Assembly: GCF_023703465.1 (NCBI RefSeq)
Contig: NZ_JAMQGP010000008.1
Coordinates: forward strand, 51,527 to 115,526
Source: Echinimonas agarilytica
GTDB taxonomy: Bacteria > Pseudomonadota > Gammaproteobacteria > Enterobacterales > Neiellaceae
DNA: 64,000 nt
Direction: 5' to 3'
Shown here: piece after piece, positions 1 to 8,588 of the stretch
How the letters are laid out: each line of letters begins with the position of its first letter
Numbering within the stretch: position 1 is the stretch's first letter
The notes under the pieces: generated by a model
Told to the model about the DNA's origin: nothing
The model's database searches: none
The model's input: only the letters and a program-made list of their open reading frames with translations
Translations under genes and position numbers: made by a program

Positions 1-313
1 CCCGCAATAAAATTCCAGGCAAACTGGAATAAAAGAATCGAAAACGCCAAATGCTGGTAAATGCCTCGTCACAATAATGTGCCAAATCAGCCACCGTCAT
101 TGGTCCTTCTGTGGGGCGAAATGACGCGTCGATGTGGGCAATATACTCAATAAAAATTGAGTTGATGATGTCTTCCTTATTGCGGAAGTGATAATACAGA
201 TTGCCCGGACTAATTCCTAAATGTGCAGCAATATGATTGGTCGTAATCGCTCTTTCACCAAACTCATTAAAGAGCTCAATGCTGGCTTGTATAATTCGAT
301 CCTTGGTTTTCAT
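1..313 (-). CDS. TetR/AcrR-family transcriptional regulator (partial, 3' end outside window)
   Basis: Reading the minus strand from the ATG at 313 gives 104 residues that run off the left edge. The N-terminus is a TetR_N helix-turn-helix: an MKTKDRIIQASIELFNEFGE-type helix 1, then HIAAHLGISPGNLYYHF, the recognition-helix signature of the family. The ligand-binding half is missing, so the inducer is unknown. The gene is divergent from the Wzi-like gene at 536 and the gap of about 220 bp should hold both promoters. TetR proteins usually repress their own and neighbouring genes, so control of the outer-membrane pair is possible but only inferred. Family call is firm from the HTH; regulon is not. 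Confidence 0.85.
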   Translation of the reverse strand, partial: MKTKDRIIQASIELFNEFGERAITTNHIAAHLGISPGNLYYHFRNKEDIINSIFIEYIAHIDASFRPTEGPMTVADLAHYCDEAFTSIWRFRFFYSSLPGILLR

Positions 314-535
314 AGACTACTGCTACGCCCTGTATTTATTGATTTTTCTATTTGAGCCGCTAAATATAACTGAGTATGAGGCGTCTCGCCCAAACGATCG
401 CTTTTAATTTGGAGGGCGTCACAATCTGACAGATGACAAAAATCGTTTTATAATCGCTGCTATTGCGGAGATTCGTGGTAACAAAGCGGTCATTTCGTAT
501 ACGGAAAATTGTGTCTACTCAAAGGATTACCCCTC

Positions 536-1969
536 ATGTTGCGGTTTCCCTCAAAAGTAATGCGCCAGCTCAGTCTGACGCTTACTCTTATGTGCATCTC
601 AGGACTAAGTTGGGCAAATGGAGTTTCTCCATACCTCCCGCTACAAATGTCACCCGAAATTGAATACAAAATTGAACGGCTATTTATTCAGGCCAATCAA
701 GCGATTATCAAACGCCCTATTCCCATTAGCCAAGTGTACACTGCGCTCAATAAAATAGGGGATTCCGATCCAGCCTTAAGCCGTTCGGTGCGCATGTACT
801 TAGAACGCTTCAAAGGCGATGCCGGCCTAACCCATGCCAGTCTTTCGGTCAGTAACGCGGATGATAATGGCCAATACCTTGCCAACAAACGCGGCCGCAC
901 CACCGATAGTTACTACGAAGTGTCTGGTTCTGCATATTGGGCAGCAACCGATTGGGCAATTGTTAACTTAGGCGGCTATGCCTATGACGATGAAGCGACC
1001 TTGGAAGGCAGTTTTTTGTCATTCGGCCAAGATTATTTGCAAGTCGACTTGGGGTTTAGAGCGCATTGGTTTGGGCCTTTTCAAGACAGCGATATGCTCA
1101 TCACTACCAATGCTCAAACACAACCGACGATTACATTTTCGAACGTGACGCCACTGACCGACTTTGGCATCAATTACGAGATTTTCTGGGGTGAAATGTC
1201 TGAGTCCGATCTCATTCTCAGTCAGGATCGTGATGTTCGCATGAACGGTAAGCCTAAATTATTTGGCTTTCACATGAGTTTTGAACCCGTAGATGGCTTC
1301 GCCATTGGCCTCAACCGCCTCATGCAATATGGCGGGGGCGATCGCGATGAGAGCTTCAAAGATTTAATCAAAGCCTTTTTCGACCCTTCAGGGCAAGACA
1401 ACATTGGTGAAAAGGGCGTCGATTTTGGTAACCAAGTCTCATCGGTCACCAGCCGCCTGACCCTCCCCGGCGAATTTCCGATGGCGGTTTATATGGAGTA
1501 TGCCGGCGAAGACACCGGCCGCGGCTCACATCGCTTAGGCAATACCTCACTGATGTTGGGTGTTCACATGCCAAAACTCACCGACACATTGAATCTCACC
1601 TATGAGTTCGCTGACTGGCAAAACGCATGGTATGTGAATAGCAACTATGGCGATGGGCTACGCAACGAAGGTTCTGTGATTGGCCACTGGGGTGGCAACA
1701 ATCGTAAATTTGAAGACGCAGTGGGTGCAACCACACATATGGGCAAACTCATTTGGGAATATAGTGACCACCAAATTATTACCACCACAGCTCGTGTCAC
1801 TTTGAATGAAAGCTATTCATCTACGTCTACTGATTATGACAATGGCTACGAATTGGGCGTTGAATACACCCACGGTTTCGCTCAATTCTTAGCGGGCGCC
1901 CAAATGTTTGCCGGTAAAGACGTGTTCGGTGATTCATTTCTTCAAGCAACAGGATTTCTCAGATGGTAA
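536..1969 (+). CDS. Wzi-like capsule assembly outer-membrane protein
   Basis: Predicted 477-residue exported protein. I chose the ATG at 536 because AAAGGA lies about 9 bases upstream and the protein then opens with a clean signal peptide (MLRFPSK... to WANG); the longer frame from 509 has no such logic. After the signal comes a short helical segment (residues about 30-80), then alternating beta-strand sequence to a terminal aromatic (GFLRW), typical of an outer-membrane barrel recognised by BamA. Length and layout fit the Wzi family, in which Wzi is a barrel lectin that holds capsular polysaccharide at the cell surface. No wza/wzb/wzc genes are in the window, so the polysaccharide served is unknown. 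It overlaps the next gene by 7 bp and is likely co-transcribed with it. Confidence 0.75.
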   Translation: MLRFPSKVMRQLSLTLTLMCISGLSWANGVSPYLPLQMSPEIEYKIERLFIQANQAIIKRPIPISQVYTALNKIGDSDPALSRSVRMYLERFKGDAGLTHASLSVSNADDNGQYLANKRGRTTDSYYEVSGSAYWAATDWAIVNLGGYAYDDEATLEGSFLSFGQDYLQVDLGFRAHWFGPFQDSDMLITTNAQTQPTITFSNVTPLTDFGINYEIFWGEMSESDLILSQDRDVRMNGKPKLFGFHMSFEPVDGFAIGLNRLMQYGGGDRDESFKDLIKAFFDPSGQDNIGEKGVDFGNQVSSVTSRLTLPGEFPMAVYMEYAGEDTGRGSHRLGNTSLMLGVHMPKLTDTLNLTYEFADWQNAWYVNSNYGDGLRNEGSVIGHWGGNNRKFEDAVGATTHMGKLIWEYSDHQIITTTARVTLNESYSSTSTDYDNGYELGVEYTHGFAQFLAGAQMFAGKDVFGDSFLQATGFLRW

Positions 1970-2550
1970 CACTTCGCAAGTCACTTACATTCATCACCGC
2001 GCTCTGTATATGGTTCACTCCCGCAACCGCTTCCGCGGTCTCGTTGGATGATTTAGAGTTGTTTGTTGATGCCGGTATTAACTACCACTTGATCGACTTA
2101 AACACAGGTACAGCAGCACTCGACAACCCGTCTAATGAAACAGGCGTAAGCTATCACTTTGGTGCTGGCGCACGTAAACAATTTGGCGAAAGTGGCCGTC
2201 ACTTTGTAGGCAGCCGTATTGAAATTGACGAAATGGGCGACGACTTCATGTTCGCGCTCCGAGCTATTGATTATCAATATTCATTAGATCACAACTGGCG
2301 CGTTGGTGCATTTATTGGCGCTGTGAGTTGGCGCACTGGAGCTTCACAAACCGGTTACCACTTTGGAGGCGGCGTGAGTTACATCGACTTATGGCCAAAT
2401 GTTGATCTCAGCTTGGAGTTCCGCTTTGAAGACAGTTTGGAACGAGATCGTTTGCTAGATGGCGATCCACCACCTGATTACAAACCCGGCCAAACCAGTA
2501 CCATGGCCAATATTTACGCTGGTAACTTATTTTTAAGTTACCGATTCTAA
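1963..2550 (+). CDS. Small outer-membrane beta-barrel protein, function unknown
   Basis: 195 residues with a signal peptide (cleavage probably after ATASA, about residue 25) followed by amphipathic beta-strand pattern and a C-terminal Phe (LFLSYRF), as expected for an outer-membrane barrel of about eight strands. I do not recognise a specific family; it reads like the OmpW/OprF-type small porin-like group. The start overlaps the end of the Wzi-like gene by 7 bp, so the two form an operon and the product may work with the Wzi-like protein at the surface. A long inverted repeat follows the stop codon. Confidence 0.7.
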   Translation: MVTLRKSLTFITALCIWFTPATASAVSLDDLELFVDAGINYHLIDLNTGTAALDNPSNETGVSYHFGAGARKQFGESGRHFVGSRIEIDEMGDDFMFALRAIDYQYSLDHNWRVGAFIGAVSWRTGASQTGYHFGGGVSYIDLWPNVDLSLEFRFEDSLERDRLLDGDPPPDYKPGQTSTMANIYAGNLFLSYRF

Positions 2551-2554
2551 CGAA

Positions 2555-2593
2555 ATGGGGATTGCAGACTTGTACCTATATCGCAATCCCCAT
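2555..2593 (+). terminator. Long inverted repeat downstream of outer-membrane genes
   Basis: Perfect 11-bp inverted repeat: ATGGGGATTGC at 2555-2565 and GCAATCCCCAT at 2583-2593 with a 17-base loop. It lies between the outer-membrane operon and coaD. There is no T-run after it, so it may be a weak or factor-assisted terminator, an mRNA-stabilising hairpin, or a protein-binding palindrome. Confidence 0.5.
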
Positions 2594-2615
2594 ACACTCG
2601 CTTTAACTTAACTAA

Positions 2616-3113
<498 letters not shown>

Positions 3114-3120
3114 TCTCCAT

Positions 3121-3930
3121 TTATCGCTGGCACTGCGTGCAATACACAGTGCTGCGTTGCCCTAAACGTATTTCCTTGAGTTCTCGGTCGCACTTAAAAC
3201 AAGGCTTACCGCCACGGCCATAAACAAACAATGTTTGTGCGAAGTAGCCAGGCGTGCCATCGACTTGTGCAAAATCTTTTAGCGTCGTGCCACCTTGTTC
3301 AATAGCCGCAGCCAATACCTGCTTGATCATGCTTGCCAGTTCTATATAGCGAGCTTTGCTCACCTTGCCCGCTTCACGAGTTGGGCTAATGCCTGAACGA
3401 AACAAACTCTCATTGGCATAGATATTCCCTACTCCCACAACATTGCGGTTATCCATCACGAAGGTTTTTACCGCAGACGTTTTACCTCGTGAGCGTTCAT
3501 ATAACCATTGCCCAGTAAATTCCTCAGTGAGAGGCTCTGGGCCAAGCTTAGCCAGCAAATCATGGAATAGAGGCTCTTCACTGAATAACAGGCAACCAAA
3601 GCGGCGCGGGTCGTTTAAACGCAACATTTGGCCATTACTCAAATGAATGTCGACATGATCGTGCTTTTGAGCCGGAGTACCAATGGGAATAACGCGCAAA
3701 CTTCCCGACATTCCTAAATGCAAAATAGCGCTGCCAATCTGAGTATCAATCAGTAGATATTTGGCTCGTCGACGAATATTTTCAATGCGCTGACCTTTTA
3801 GCGTTTGAATTGTATCCGGTATGGGCCAACGCAAACGGCTGTCGCGCACCACAATTTGCTCAATGACTTCATTCATCATGTACGGTGAAATGCCTTGACG
3901 GCTGACTTCAACTTCAGGGAGTTCTGGCAT
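3121..3930 (-). CDS. mutM: Formamidopyrimidine-DNA glycosylase
   Basis: 269 residues. Bifunctional base-excision repair enzyme that removes 8-oxoguanine and FapyG and nicks the abasic site. The N-terminal PELPEVE gives the catalytic Pro2 (after Met removal) and Glu3; the helix-two-turn-helix has [12 protein letters not shown]; the C-terminal zinc finger has CFKC and CTQC pairs (about residues 244-267). The key residues all appear intact. Its start is 5 bp from the stop of the small membrane protein gene upstream, so the two are probably translated from one message. Confidence 0.97.
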   Translation of the reverse strand: MPELPEVEVSRQGISPYMMNEVIEQIVVRDSRLRWPIPDTIQTLKGQRIENIRRRAKYLLIDTQIGSAILHLGMSGSLRVIPIGTPAQKHDHVDIHLSNGQMLRLNDPRRFGCLLFSEEPLFHDLLAKLGPEPLTEEFTGQWLYERSRGKTSAVKTFVMDNRNVVGVGNIYANESLFRSGISPTREAGKVSKARYIELASMIKQVLAAAIEQGGTTLKDFAQVDGTPGYFAQTLFVYGRGGKPCFKCDRELKEIRLGQRSTVYCTQCQR

Positions 3931-3935
3931 GCTAT

Positions 3936-4400
3936 TTATTCAACTTCAGTAGTCATGGGTTCTAATATTTTTTTTAAGTCGGCGGAGGGTATTTGCCAAA
4001 CCTGTTGCAAATCTCTGCGATAAATTATCTGCTGCTCTGCATCAAAAAAGTACACATCCGCGCGCGCTTTCGCCAATAGGTGAAGGCTTACAAAGTGGTT
4101 CGACACAGGCAAATCAGCTTGATGATGAACCGCGTAAGGCTGCTGCCAAAGCTTGATCCAAGTTTCGATACGCTCAGGCGACCAAGTTTGATCACTGGCC
4201 CGCCAACCATTCCCGACGCGTTGAAGATGGAGATTCGCGACTTTCACGTCCATCACTACCGCCTCCTCCATAATAAGTGGTGCGTGAGAGTCTTGGGTCG
4301 TGAACAGTTGTTGGTGTGAGAATTGAATAATCACAATGAATGCTGCTACAGCCAGCATCAACACATTATTCCAACCTTTACGAGACAAACGAATGGCCAT
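3936..4400 (-). CDS. Small membrane-anchored protein, unknown
   Basis: 154 residues with a basic N-terminus ([12 protein letters not shown]) and one hydrophobic segment (about residues 12-27), then a soluble extracytoplasmic domain without cysteines or recognisable motifs. Topology suggests a periplasmic protein anchored by an uncleaved N-terminal helix. The gene sits between rpmG and mutM and is 5 bp from mutM; from memory, an uncharacterised protein of this kind occupies this slot in several Alteromonadales. No function is proposed. Confidence 0.75.
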   Translation of the reverse strand: MAIRLSRKGWNNVLMLAVAAFIVIIQFSHQQLFTTQDSHAPLIMEEAVVMDVKVANLHLQRVGNGWRASDQTWSPERIETWIKLWQQPYAVHHQADLPVSNHFVSLHLLAKARADVYFFDAEQQIIYRRDLQQVWQIPSADLKKILEPMTTEVE

Positions 4401-4454
4401 CAGTATTCAACTATGAATTGACAAGAGCTACAGCTTAGAGCTTTTTTAGACAAT

Positions 4455-4482
4455 AAAAAACCCGGCCGAAGCCGGGTTTTTG
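4455..4482 (-). terminator. Rho-independent terminator after rpmBG
   Basis: Perfect GC-rich hairpin CCCGGC-CGAA-GCCGGG at 4461-4476 flanked by A-run and T-run on the two sides, so it can act in both directions. On the minus strand it lies just after the rpmG stop and should end the rpmB-rpmG transcript before the membrane-protein/mutM pair. Confidence 0.9.
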
Positions 4483-4503
4483 AATCGAAAGCTGAATCAA
4501 GAT

Positions 4504-4674
4504 TTACTTGATTTTGCCTTCTTTGTACATCACGTGTTTGCGAGCAACTGGATCAAATTTTTTGATTTCAAATTTGCCAGGCATGTTGCGCTTGTTTTTA
4601 TCAGTGGTATAGAAGTGACCTGTACCAGCTGATGAGTTCAAGCGAATCTTTTCGCGTCCACCTTTAGCAGCCAT
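4504..4674 (-). CDS. rpmG: 50S ribosomal protein L33
   Basis: 56 residues, starting [20 protein letters not shown] and ending VMYKEGKIK. Matches L33 along its whole length. It has no CxxC zinc pairs, so it is the zinc-independent form found in most gammaproteobacteria. It lies 11 bp after rpmB on the same strand in the usual rpmB-rpmG pair and is followed by a strong terminator. Confidence 0.97.
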   Translation of the reverse strand: MAAKGGREKIRLNSSAGTGHFYTTDKNKRNMPGKFEIKKFDPVARKHVMYKEGKIK

Positions 4675-4685
4675 GGGTTATCTCC

Positions 4686-4922
4686 TTAAACCTTTTCACC
4701 GCGGGCACGCATTTCAGCCAAAACTGAATCAATGCCCTTCTTATCGATGATGCGCATACCTTTTGTTGAGATACGCAGCTTCACAAAACGTTTTTCTGCT
4801 TCCACCCAAAAACGGTGGCTTTGCAGGTTTGGCAAGAAACGACGCTTGGTCGCGTTCTTTGCATGCGAGCGGTTGTTACCTACAACCGGACGCTTACCAG
4901 TAACTTGGCATACTTTAGACAT
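4686..4922 (-). CDS. rpmB: 50S ribosomal protein L28
   Basis: 78 residues starting [20 protein letters not shown], the standard L28 N-terminus, and ending MRARGEKV. An upstream extension to 5006 is open but lies over the promoter and is not part of L28. First gene of the rpmB-rpmG operon. The lone CQVTGK cysteine is not a full zinc site, consistent with a zinc-free L28. Confidence 0.97.
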   Translation of the reverse strand: MSKVCQVTGKRPVVGNNRSHAKNATKRRFLPNLQSHRFWVEAEKRFVKLRISTKGMRIIDKKGIDSVLAEMRARGEKV

Positions 4923-5006
4923 GTCGCTTGTCTCCGAAATTTTTACTACTGCTCGAGCGTACTTGTATCCTGTATTGGCCGTCGCCCAGGACACAGGAGG
5001 GCGCAT

Positions 5007-5035
5007 TTTATACAGTTTTGAGGGATAAAGATCAA
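5007..5035 (-). promoter_or_regulatory. Predicted sigma-70 promoter of rpmB-rpmG
   Basis: On the minus strand TTGATC (5035-5030) is followed after 17 bp by TATAAA (5012-5007), close to the consensus and about 85 bp upstream of the rpmB start. Good hexamers and ideal spacing fit a strongly expressed ribosomal-protein operon. Confidence 0.7.
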
Positions 5036-5081
5036 TATAAATGCGCCGTAAAATGAAAAATATCGTGTTTTATGGTCATTT

Positions 5082-5756
5082 TTACATCAATCCACGTTCT
5101 GCAAGCGATGTTACATCACCTTTTGCCACAACTAAATGATCGAGCACTGTCACGTCAACTAATGCCAACGCTTTTTGAATTCGCTCCGTGATTCGAATAT
5201 CTGAACGACTCGGTTCCGACACACCAGACGGGTGATTATGGCATAAGATGACTGCGGCAGCATTCGCCGTCATCGCTTCTTGCACAATGACCCGGGGATA
5301 TACCGACGCTTGATTAATTGTGCCTTGAAATAAACGTTTAAAATCAATCAATCGATGTTGGCTATCTAGCATCATAACCGCAAAAACCTCATTGCGTTCA
5401 TCCGCCAATTGGCTCGACACATAGTCACTCGCTGCGCGGGCTGAATCCATCGTCGACTCTCGTTGTAATTGCTCTGCGAGGGTACGACGAGACATTTCCA
5501 TCACGGCTTGCAATTGCACATATTTGGCAGTGCCCAAGCCTTTACCTTGGCAGAATTCGCGTTTTCCAGCTGCCAATAAAAGGCTCAGCGAACCAAACTC
5601 TGCAATTAATAAACGCGATAAATCTACGGCATTACAGCCTTTAATGCCCGTACGTAGAAAGATTGCCAGAAGCTCTGCATCCGACAATGCTTCCGGGCCT
5701 CGTTGTAACAATTTCTCGCGCGGTCTTTCGGCCTCGGGCCACTGAGTAATTTGCAT
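5082..5756 (-). CDS. radC: RadC/JAB-domain protein (core copy)
   Basis: 224 residues from the ATG at 5756, chosen because AAGGAGG lies 5-6 bases upstream; the 15-residue extension to 5801 has no ribosome site. N-terminal helical region with a helix-hairpin-helix-like part (residues about 10-80), then the JAB/MPN metalloprotease-like domain with HNHPSGVSEPSRSD. The family is historically called a DNA repair protein but its biochemical role is unresolved. It is next to rpmBG and coaBC as in many gammaproteobacteria. A shorter paralogue lies in the island at 40620. Confidence 0.93.
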   Translation of the reverse strand: MQITQWPEAERPREKLLQRGPEALSDAELLAIFLRTGIKGCNAVDLSRLLIAEFGSLSLLLAAGKREFCQGKGLGTAKYVQLQAVMEMSRRTLAEQLQRESTMDSARAASDYVSSQLADERNEVFAVMMLDSQHRLIDFKRLFQGTINQASVYPRVIVQEAMTANAAAVILCHNHPSGVSEPSRSDIRITERIQKALALVDVTVLDHLVVAKGDVTSLAERGLM

Positions 5757-5874
5757 AAGTGCCTCCTTGCACATGTTCAGCTCATCACATATGAATTGCA
5801 TTCATTGCAATCCTATCGCCATTAGGTATAGCCTAAGCACAACACGATCCCAAGTTATGATGTATTGGATCACG

Positions 5875-6186
5875 ATGAAGTCTGAAGATTTAAGAAAGCT
5901 CTATCAAGAGCTACTCAAGAGCAATCAAACGCTCAGCCAGTCATTAAGCGACGCCAGAAAAATTGATTTTCAATTCGATCATCACTTGCTCCAGCACGAC
6001 TCTGCTCCGGCTGCCGAACGCATTAGCTACCTGTTAGCATTAGCGCATAACTTAATGCGAGATGCAGAGCTAGACGATCATCAACTGCAATCCGTAATGG
6101 GTCAATTAGACACGCTAAAAATTGCCTGCGAACGTCAGTATGAGAAGCCGATCACTCTGAGTGAGGTACGCAAACTCTACGAATAG
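5875..6186 (+). CDS. Small hypothetical protein
   Basis: 103 residues from the ATG at 5875 (MKSEDLRKLYQELLKSNQ). An in-frame ATG at 5857 is possible, but upstream sequence overlaps the divergent radC start. Mostly helical and charged, with no membrane segment, signal peptide or recognised domain. It lies between radC and coaBC; ribosome site is weak (GGAT about 8 bases upstream). Confidence 0.55.
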   Translation: MKSEDLRKLYQELLKSNQTLSQSLSDARKIDFQFDHHLLQHDSAPAAERISYLLALAHNLMRDAELDDHQLQSVMGQLDTLKIACERQYEKPITLSEVRKLYE

Positions 6187-6239
6187 TGGTTGCTGTATGG
6201 TAAGGTATCGCCAACTTACATGGTTCCCGTGAGATCCGC

Positions 6240-7439
6240 GTGTTAGTAAATAAACGTATTCTTGTTGGCATTACTGGTGGCATCGCTGCCTATAAAATTC
6301 CTGAGTTAGTCCGACGCTTAAAAGATCAAGGCGCTGAAGTGCGAGTGGTCATGACCCCCGCTGCCAAATCTTTTATTACTCCTTTAACGTTACAAGCTGT
6401 ATCTGGTCACCCCGTAGCCGATGACTTATTGGACCCCACAGCAGAAGCCTCCATGGGGCATATTGAACTTGCTCGTTGGGCAGACCTCATCATCATAGCT
6501 CCCGCCAGTGCCGACTTTATCGCACGTTACTGTGCAGGTATGGCGAATGATTTGCTGTCTACGCTATGTTTGGCCAGCACATCACCTGTGGTGATCGTAC
6601 CCGCTATGAATCAACAAATGTGGCAAGCCACCGCAACACAGGCAAACATAGAAACACTTGCACAACGCCATGTTCCTACTTGGGGTCCAGGCAGTGGTTC
6701 TCAGGCCTGTGGCGAGGTGGGTCCTGGGCGAATGATAGAACCCGATGAAATCTTGATTCATACCATCGACCATTTCAGCATTTCAAATGCGCTTGAAGGC
6801 AAACGCATCACGATTACTGCCGGGCCAACGCGTGAAGCGCTCGACCCTGTGCGATACATTAGCAACCACAGCTCTGGAAAAATGGGCTTTGCGTTGGCAG
6901 CTGAAGCCGCTCGAATGGGCGCACTCGTCACTTTGATTAGCGGACCGGTGTCGTTACCCACCCCAACCGGTTGTGCCCGCATCAATGTTTCATCCGCCCA
7001 AGACATGCTGGGCGCTGCGCTCAATGTGCCCGGTGAACAAGATGTATTTATTGGCTGTGCTGCGGTTGCAGATTACCGAGCTGCGGATGTCGCGGATCAA
7101 AAAATCAAAAAACAAGGCGATGAGATTTCTCTGAAGTTAGTGAAAAATCCAGACATTATCGCCACCATTGCGCAAAAAAATAACGCAAAATTGGTGGTCG
7201 GATTTGCCGCTGAAACTCAAAACGTAGAGCAATACGCATTGGGCAAGTTGGAAAATAAAGGCTTAGATATCATCGCTGCAAATGATGTGAGTGACGCCAG
7301 TATTGGTTTCAATGCCGAACACAATGCACTGTCCGTATTTTGGCCTGGTGGTCAGCAACAAATTGCCACCGCCAGTAAGTTCAAGGTGGCTCGTGAGCTA
7401 CTGTATTTAATTCAACAACGTTTATCTGAAAAATTATGA
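6240..7439 (+). CDS. coaBC: Bifunctional phosphopantothenoylcysteine decarboxylase / phosphopantothenate-cysteine ligase
   Basis: 399 residues from a GTG start at 6240. The N-terminal CoaC flavoprotein half carries GGIAAYK at the start, the catalytic His region [10 protein letters not shown] (about residue 75), the PAMN motif (VPAMNQQMW) and the redox-region Cys in [10 protein letters not shown] (about residue 158). The C-terminal CoaB half starts at [18 protein letters not shown] and has KIKK near residue 288. It makes 4'-phosphopantetheine from phosphopantothenate, cysteine and CTP, the substrate of CoaD upstream. It overlaps dut by 4 bp (ATGA), so the two are translationally coupled. Confidence 0.97.
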   Translation: MLVNKRILVGITGGIAAYKIPELVRRLKDQGAEVRVVMTPAAKSFITPLTLQAVSGHPVADDLLDPTAEASMGHIELARWADLIIIAPASADFIARYCAGMANDLLSTLCLASTSPVVIVPAMNQQMWQATATQANIETLAQRHVPTWGPGSGSQACGEVGPGRMIEPDEILIHTIDHFSISNALEGKRITITAGPTREALDPVRYISNHSSGKMGFALAAEAARMGALVTLISGPVSLPTPTGCARINVSSAQDMLGAALNVPGEQDVFIGCAAVADYRAADVADQKIKKQGDEISLKLVKNPDIIATIAQKNNAKLVVGFAAETQNVEQYALGKLENKGLDIIAANDVSDASIGFNAEHNALSVFWPGGQQQIATASKFKVARELLYLIQQRLSEKL

Positions 7440-7891
7440 AAGCAATTGATGTAAAAATTTTGGATCCCCGTATTGGTAGCGAATTTCCGTTGCCAGCCTA
7501 TGCCACTCCAGGCTCCGCAGGACTTGATTTACGCGCCTGCGTAGATGGCCCCTTGGTGATTTCGCCAGGCGAAACTCAGTTGATTAAAACCGGTATATCC
7601 ATCCATGTTGCCGATCCGTCGCTCGCTGCTGTGATCTTGCCACGCTCTGGCTTAGGCCATAAGCACGGCATTGTACTGGGCAATTTAGTGGGCTTGATCG
7701 ACTCCGACTATCAAGGCCCACTGATGGTGTCTTGCTGGAACAGAGGTTCAACCGTATTTACCGTTGAGCCGGGCGACCGCATAGCCCAGCTGGTATTCGT
7801 TCCTGTGGTACAAGCAGAATTTAATATCGTAGATTCCTTTGAAGAATCTCAACGCGGTGAAGGTGGTTTCGGCCACTCTGGAAAACAATAA
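7436..7891 (+). CDS. dut: Deoxyuridine 5'-triphosphate nucleotidohydrolase (dUTPase)
   Basis: 151 residues, the usual trimeric dUTPase length. Hydrolyses dUTP to dUMP, keeping uracil out of DNA and feeding thymidylate synthesis. Motif 1 [10 protein letters not shown] (about 26-35), motif 2 [10 protein letters not shown], motif 3 [13 protein letters not shown] with catalytic Asp, motif 4 GDRIAQLVF and the mobile C-terminal motif 5 [10 protein letters not shown] are all present. Coupled to coaBC by a 4-bp overlap, with slmA 25 bp downstream. Confidence 0.97.
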   Translation: MKAIDVKILDPRIGSEFPLPAYATPGSAGLDLRACVDGPLVISPGETQLIKTGISIHVADPSLAAVILPRSGLGHKHGIVLGNLVGLIDSDYQGPLMVSCWNRGSTVFTVEPGDRIAQLVFVPVVQAEFNIVDSFEESQRGEGGFGHSGKQ

Positions 7892-7916
7892 TAATTACTT
7901 CGTAGTAAGGGGTTAT

Positions 7917-8507
7917 ATGCCTGAAGTTAAACTTAGCCGTCGAGACCATATCTTACAGTGCCTTGCGCACATGTTAGAAACCGCGCCCGGCCAGCGTATT
8001 ACTACTGCTAAACTCGCAGCCGAAGTGGGCGTGTCTGAAGCAGCTCTATACCGACATTTTCCATCCAAAGCCCGCATGTATGAAGGCCTGATCGAATTCA
8101 TTGAAGAATCAGTACTCAGCCGCATTAATCTCATCTTAGCGGAGCAAAAAGACACCATTCAACGGTGCCAACTGATTTTGCAATTACTGTTGACCTTTGC
8201 CGAACGAAATCCGGGGATCACTCGCCTGCTCAATGGTGATGCATTGATGGGAGAGAACGAACGTTTGCGTGTTCGGGTGAATAGCTTATTTGATAAGATT
8301 CAAACGCATATCAAGCAAGCCTTGCGTGAAAAAGCGATTCGTGAAGGTATTGGCTTTCGACTCGACGAAGGCATGCTTGCAAACTTGTTAATGGCATTTG
8401 CTGAAGGTCGAATTGCTCAATTCGTGCGGTCTGATTTTAAGAAACTGCCGACCCAAGACTTTAATGAGCAATGGTCGTTCATGCGACAGCAGTTACTGCA
8501 AAGCTAA
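7917..8507 (+). CDS. slmA: Nucleoid occlusion factor SlmA
   Basis: 196 residues from the ATG at 7917, preceded by AAGGGG; an in-frame extension back to 7839 overlaps dut and is not used. TetR-like fold: HTH at [22 protein letters not shown] (about residues 25-46) and helical C-terminal domain. SlmA binds specific chromosomal sites and antagonises FtsZ over the nucleoid. The position after dut is the conserved gammaproteobacterial context and separates it from generic TetR repressors. Confidence 0.93.
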   Translation: MPEVKLSRRDHILQCLAHMLETAPGQRITTAKLAAEVGVSEAALYRHFPSKARMYEGLIEFIEESVLSRINLILAEQKDTIQRCQLILQLLLTFAERNPGITRLLNGDALMGENERLRVRVNSLFDKIQTHIKQALREKAIREGIGFRLDEGMLANLLMAFAEGRIAQFVRSDFKKLPTQDFNEQWSFMRQQLLQS

Positions 8508-8512
8508 CATCA

Positions 8513-8545
8513 AATCAAGGAGCCTCAAGCTCCCTGATTGTTATT
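8513..8545 (+). terminator. Hairpin terminator after slmA
   Basis: Stem AATCAAGGAGC (8513-8523) and GCTCCCTGATT (8529-8539), loop CTCAA, followed by GTTATT. One mismatch in the 11-bp stem. It lies right after the slmA stop and ends the coaBC-dut-slmA transcript facing the convergent peptidase gene. Confidence 0.7.
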
Positions 8546-8588
8546 CCCTCTCCGATAATGGCCTTGTAAAATAGGCCAATCATCGCGC

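Noticed and set aside
5767-5874. N-terminal extension of the small protein before coaBC
   Set aside because: It overlaps the radC ribosome site and start on the other strand and has low-complexity, non-conserved composition.
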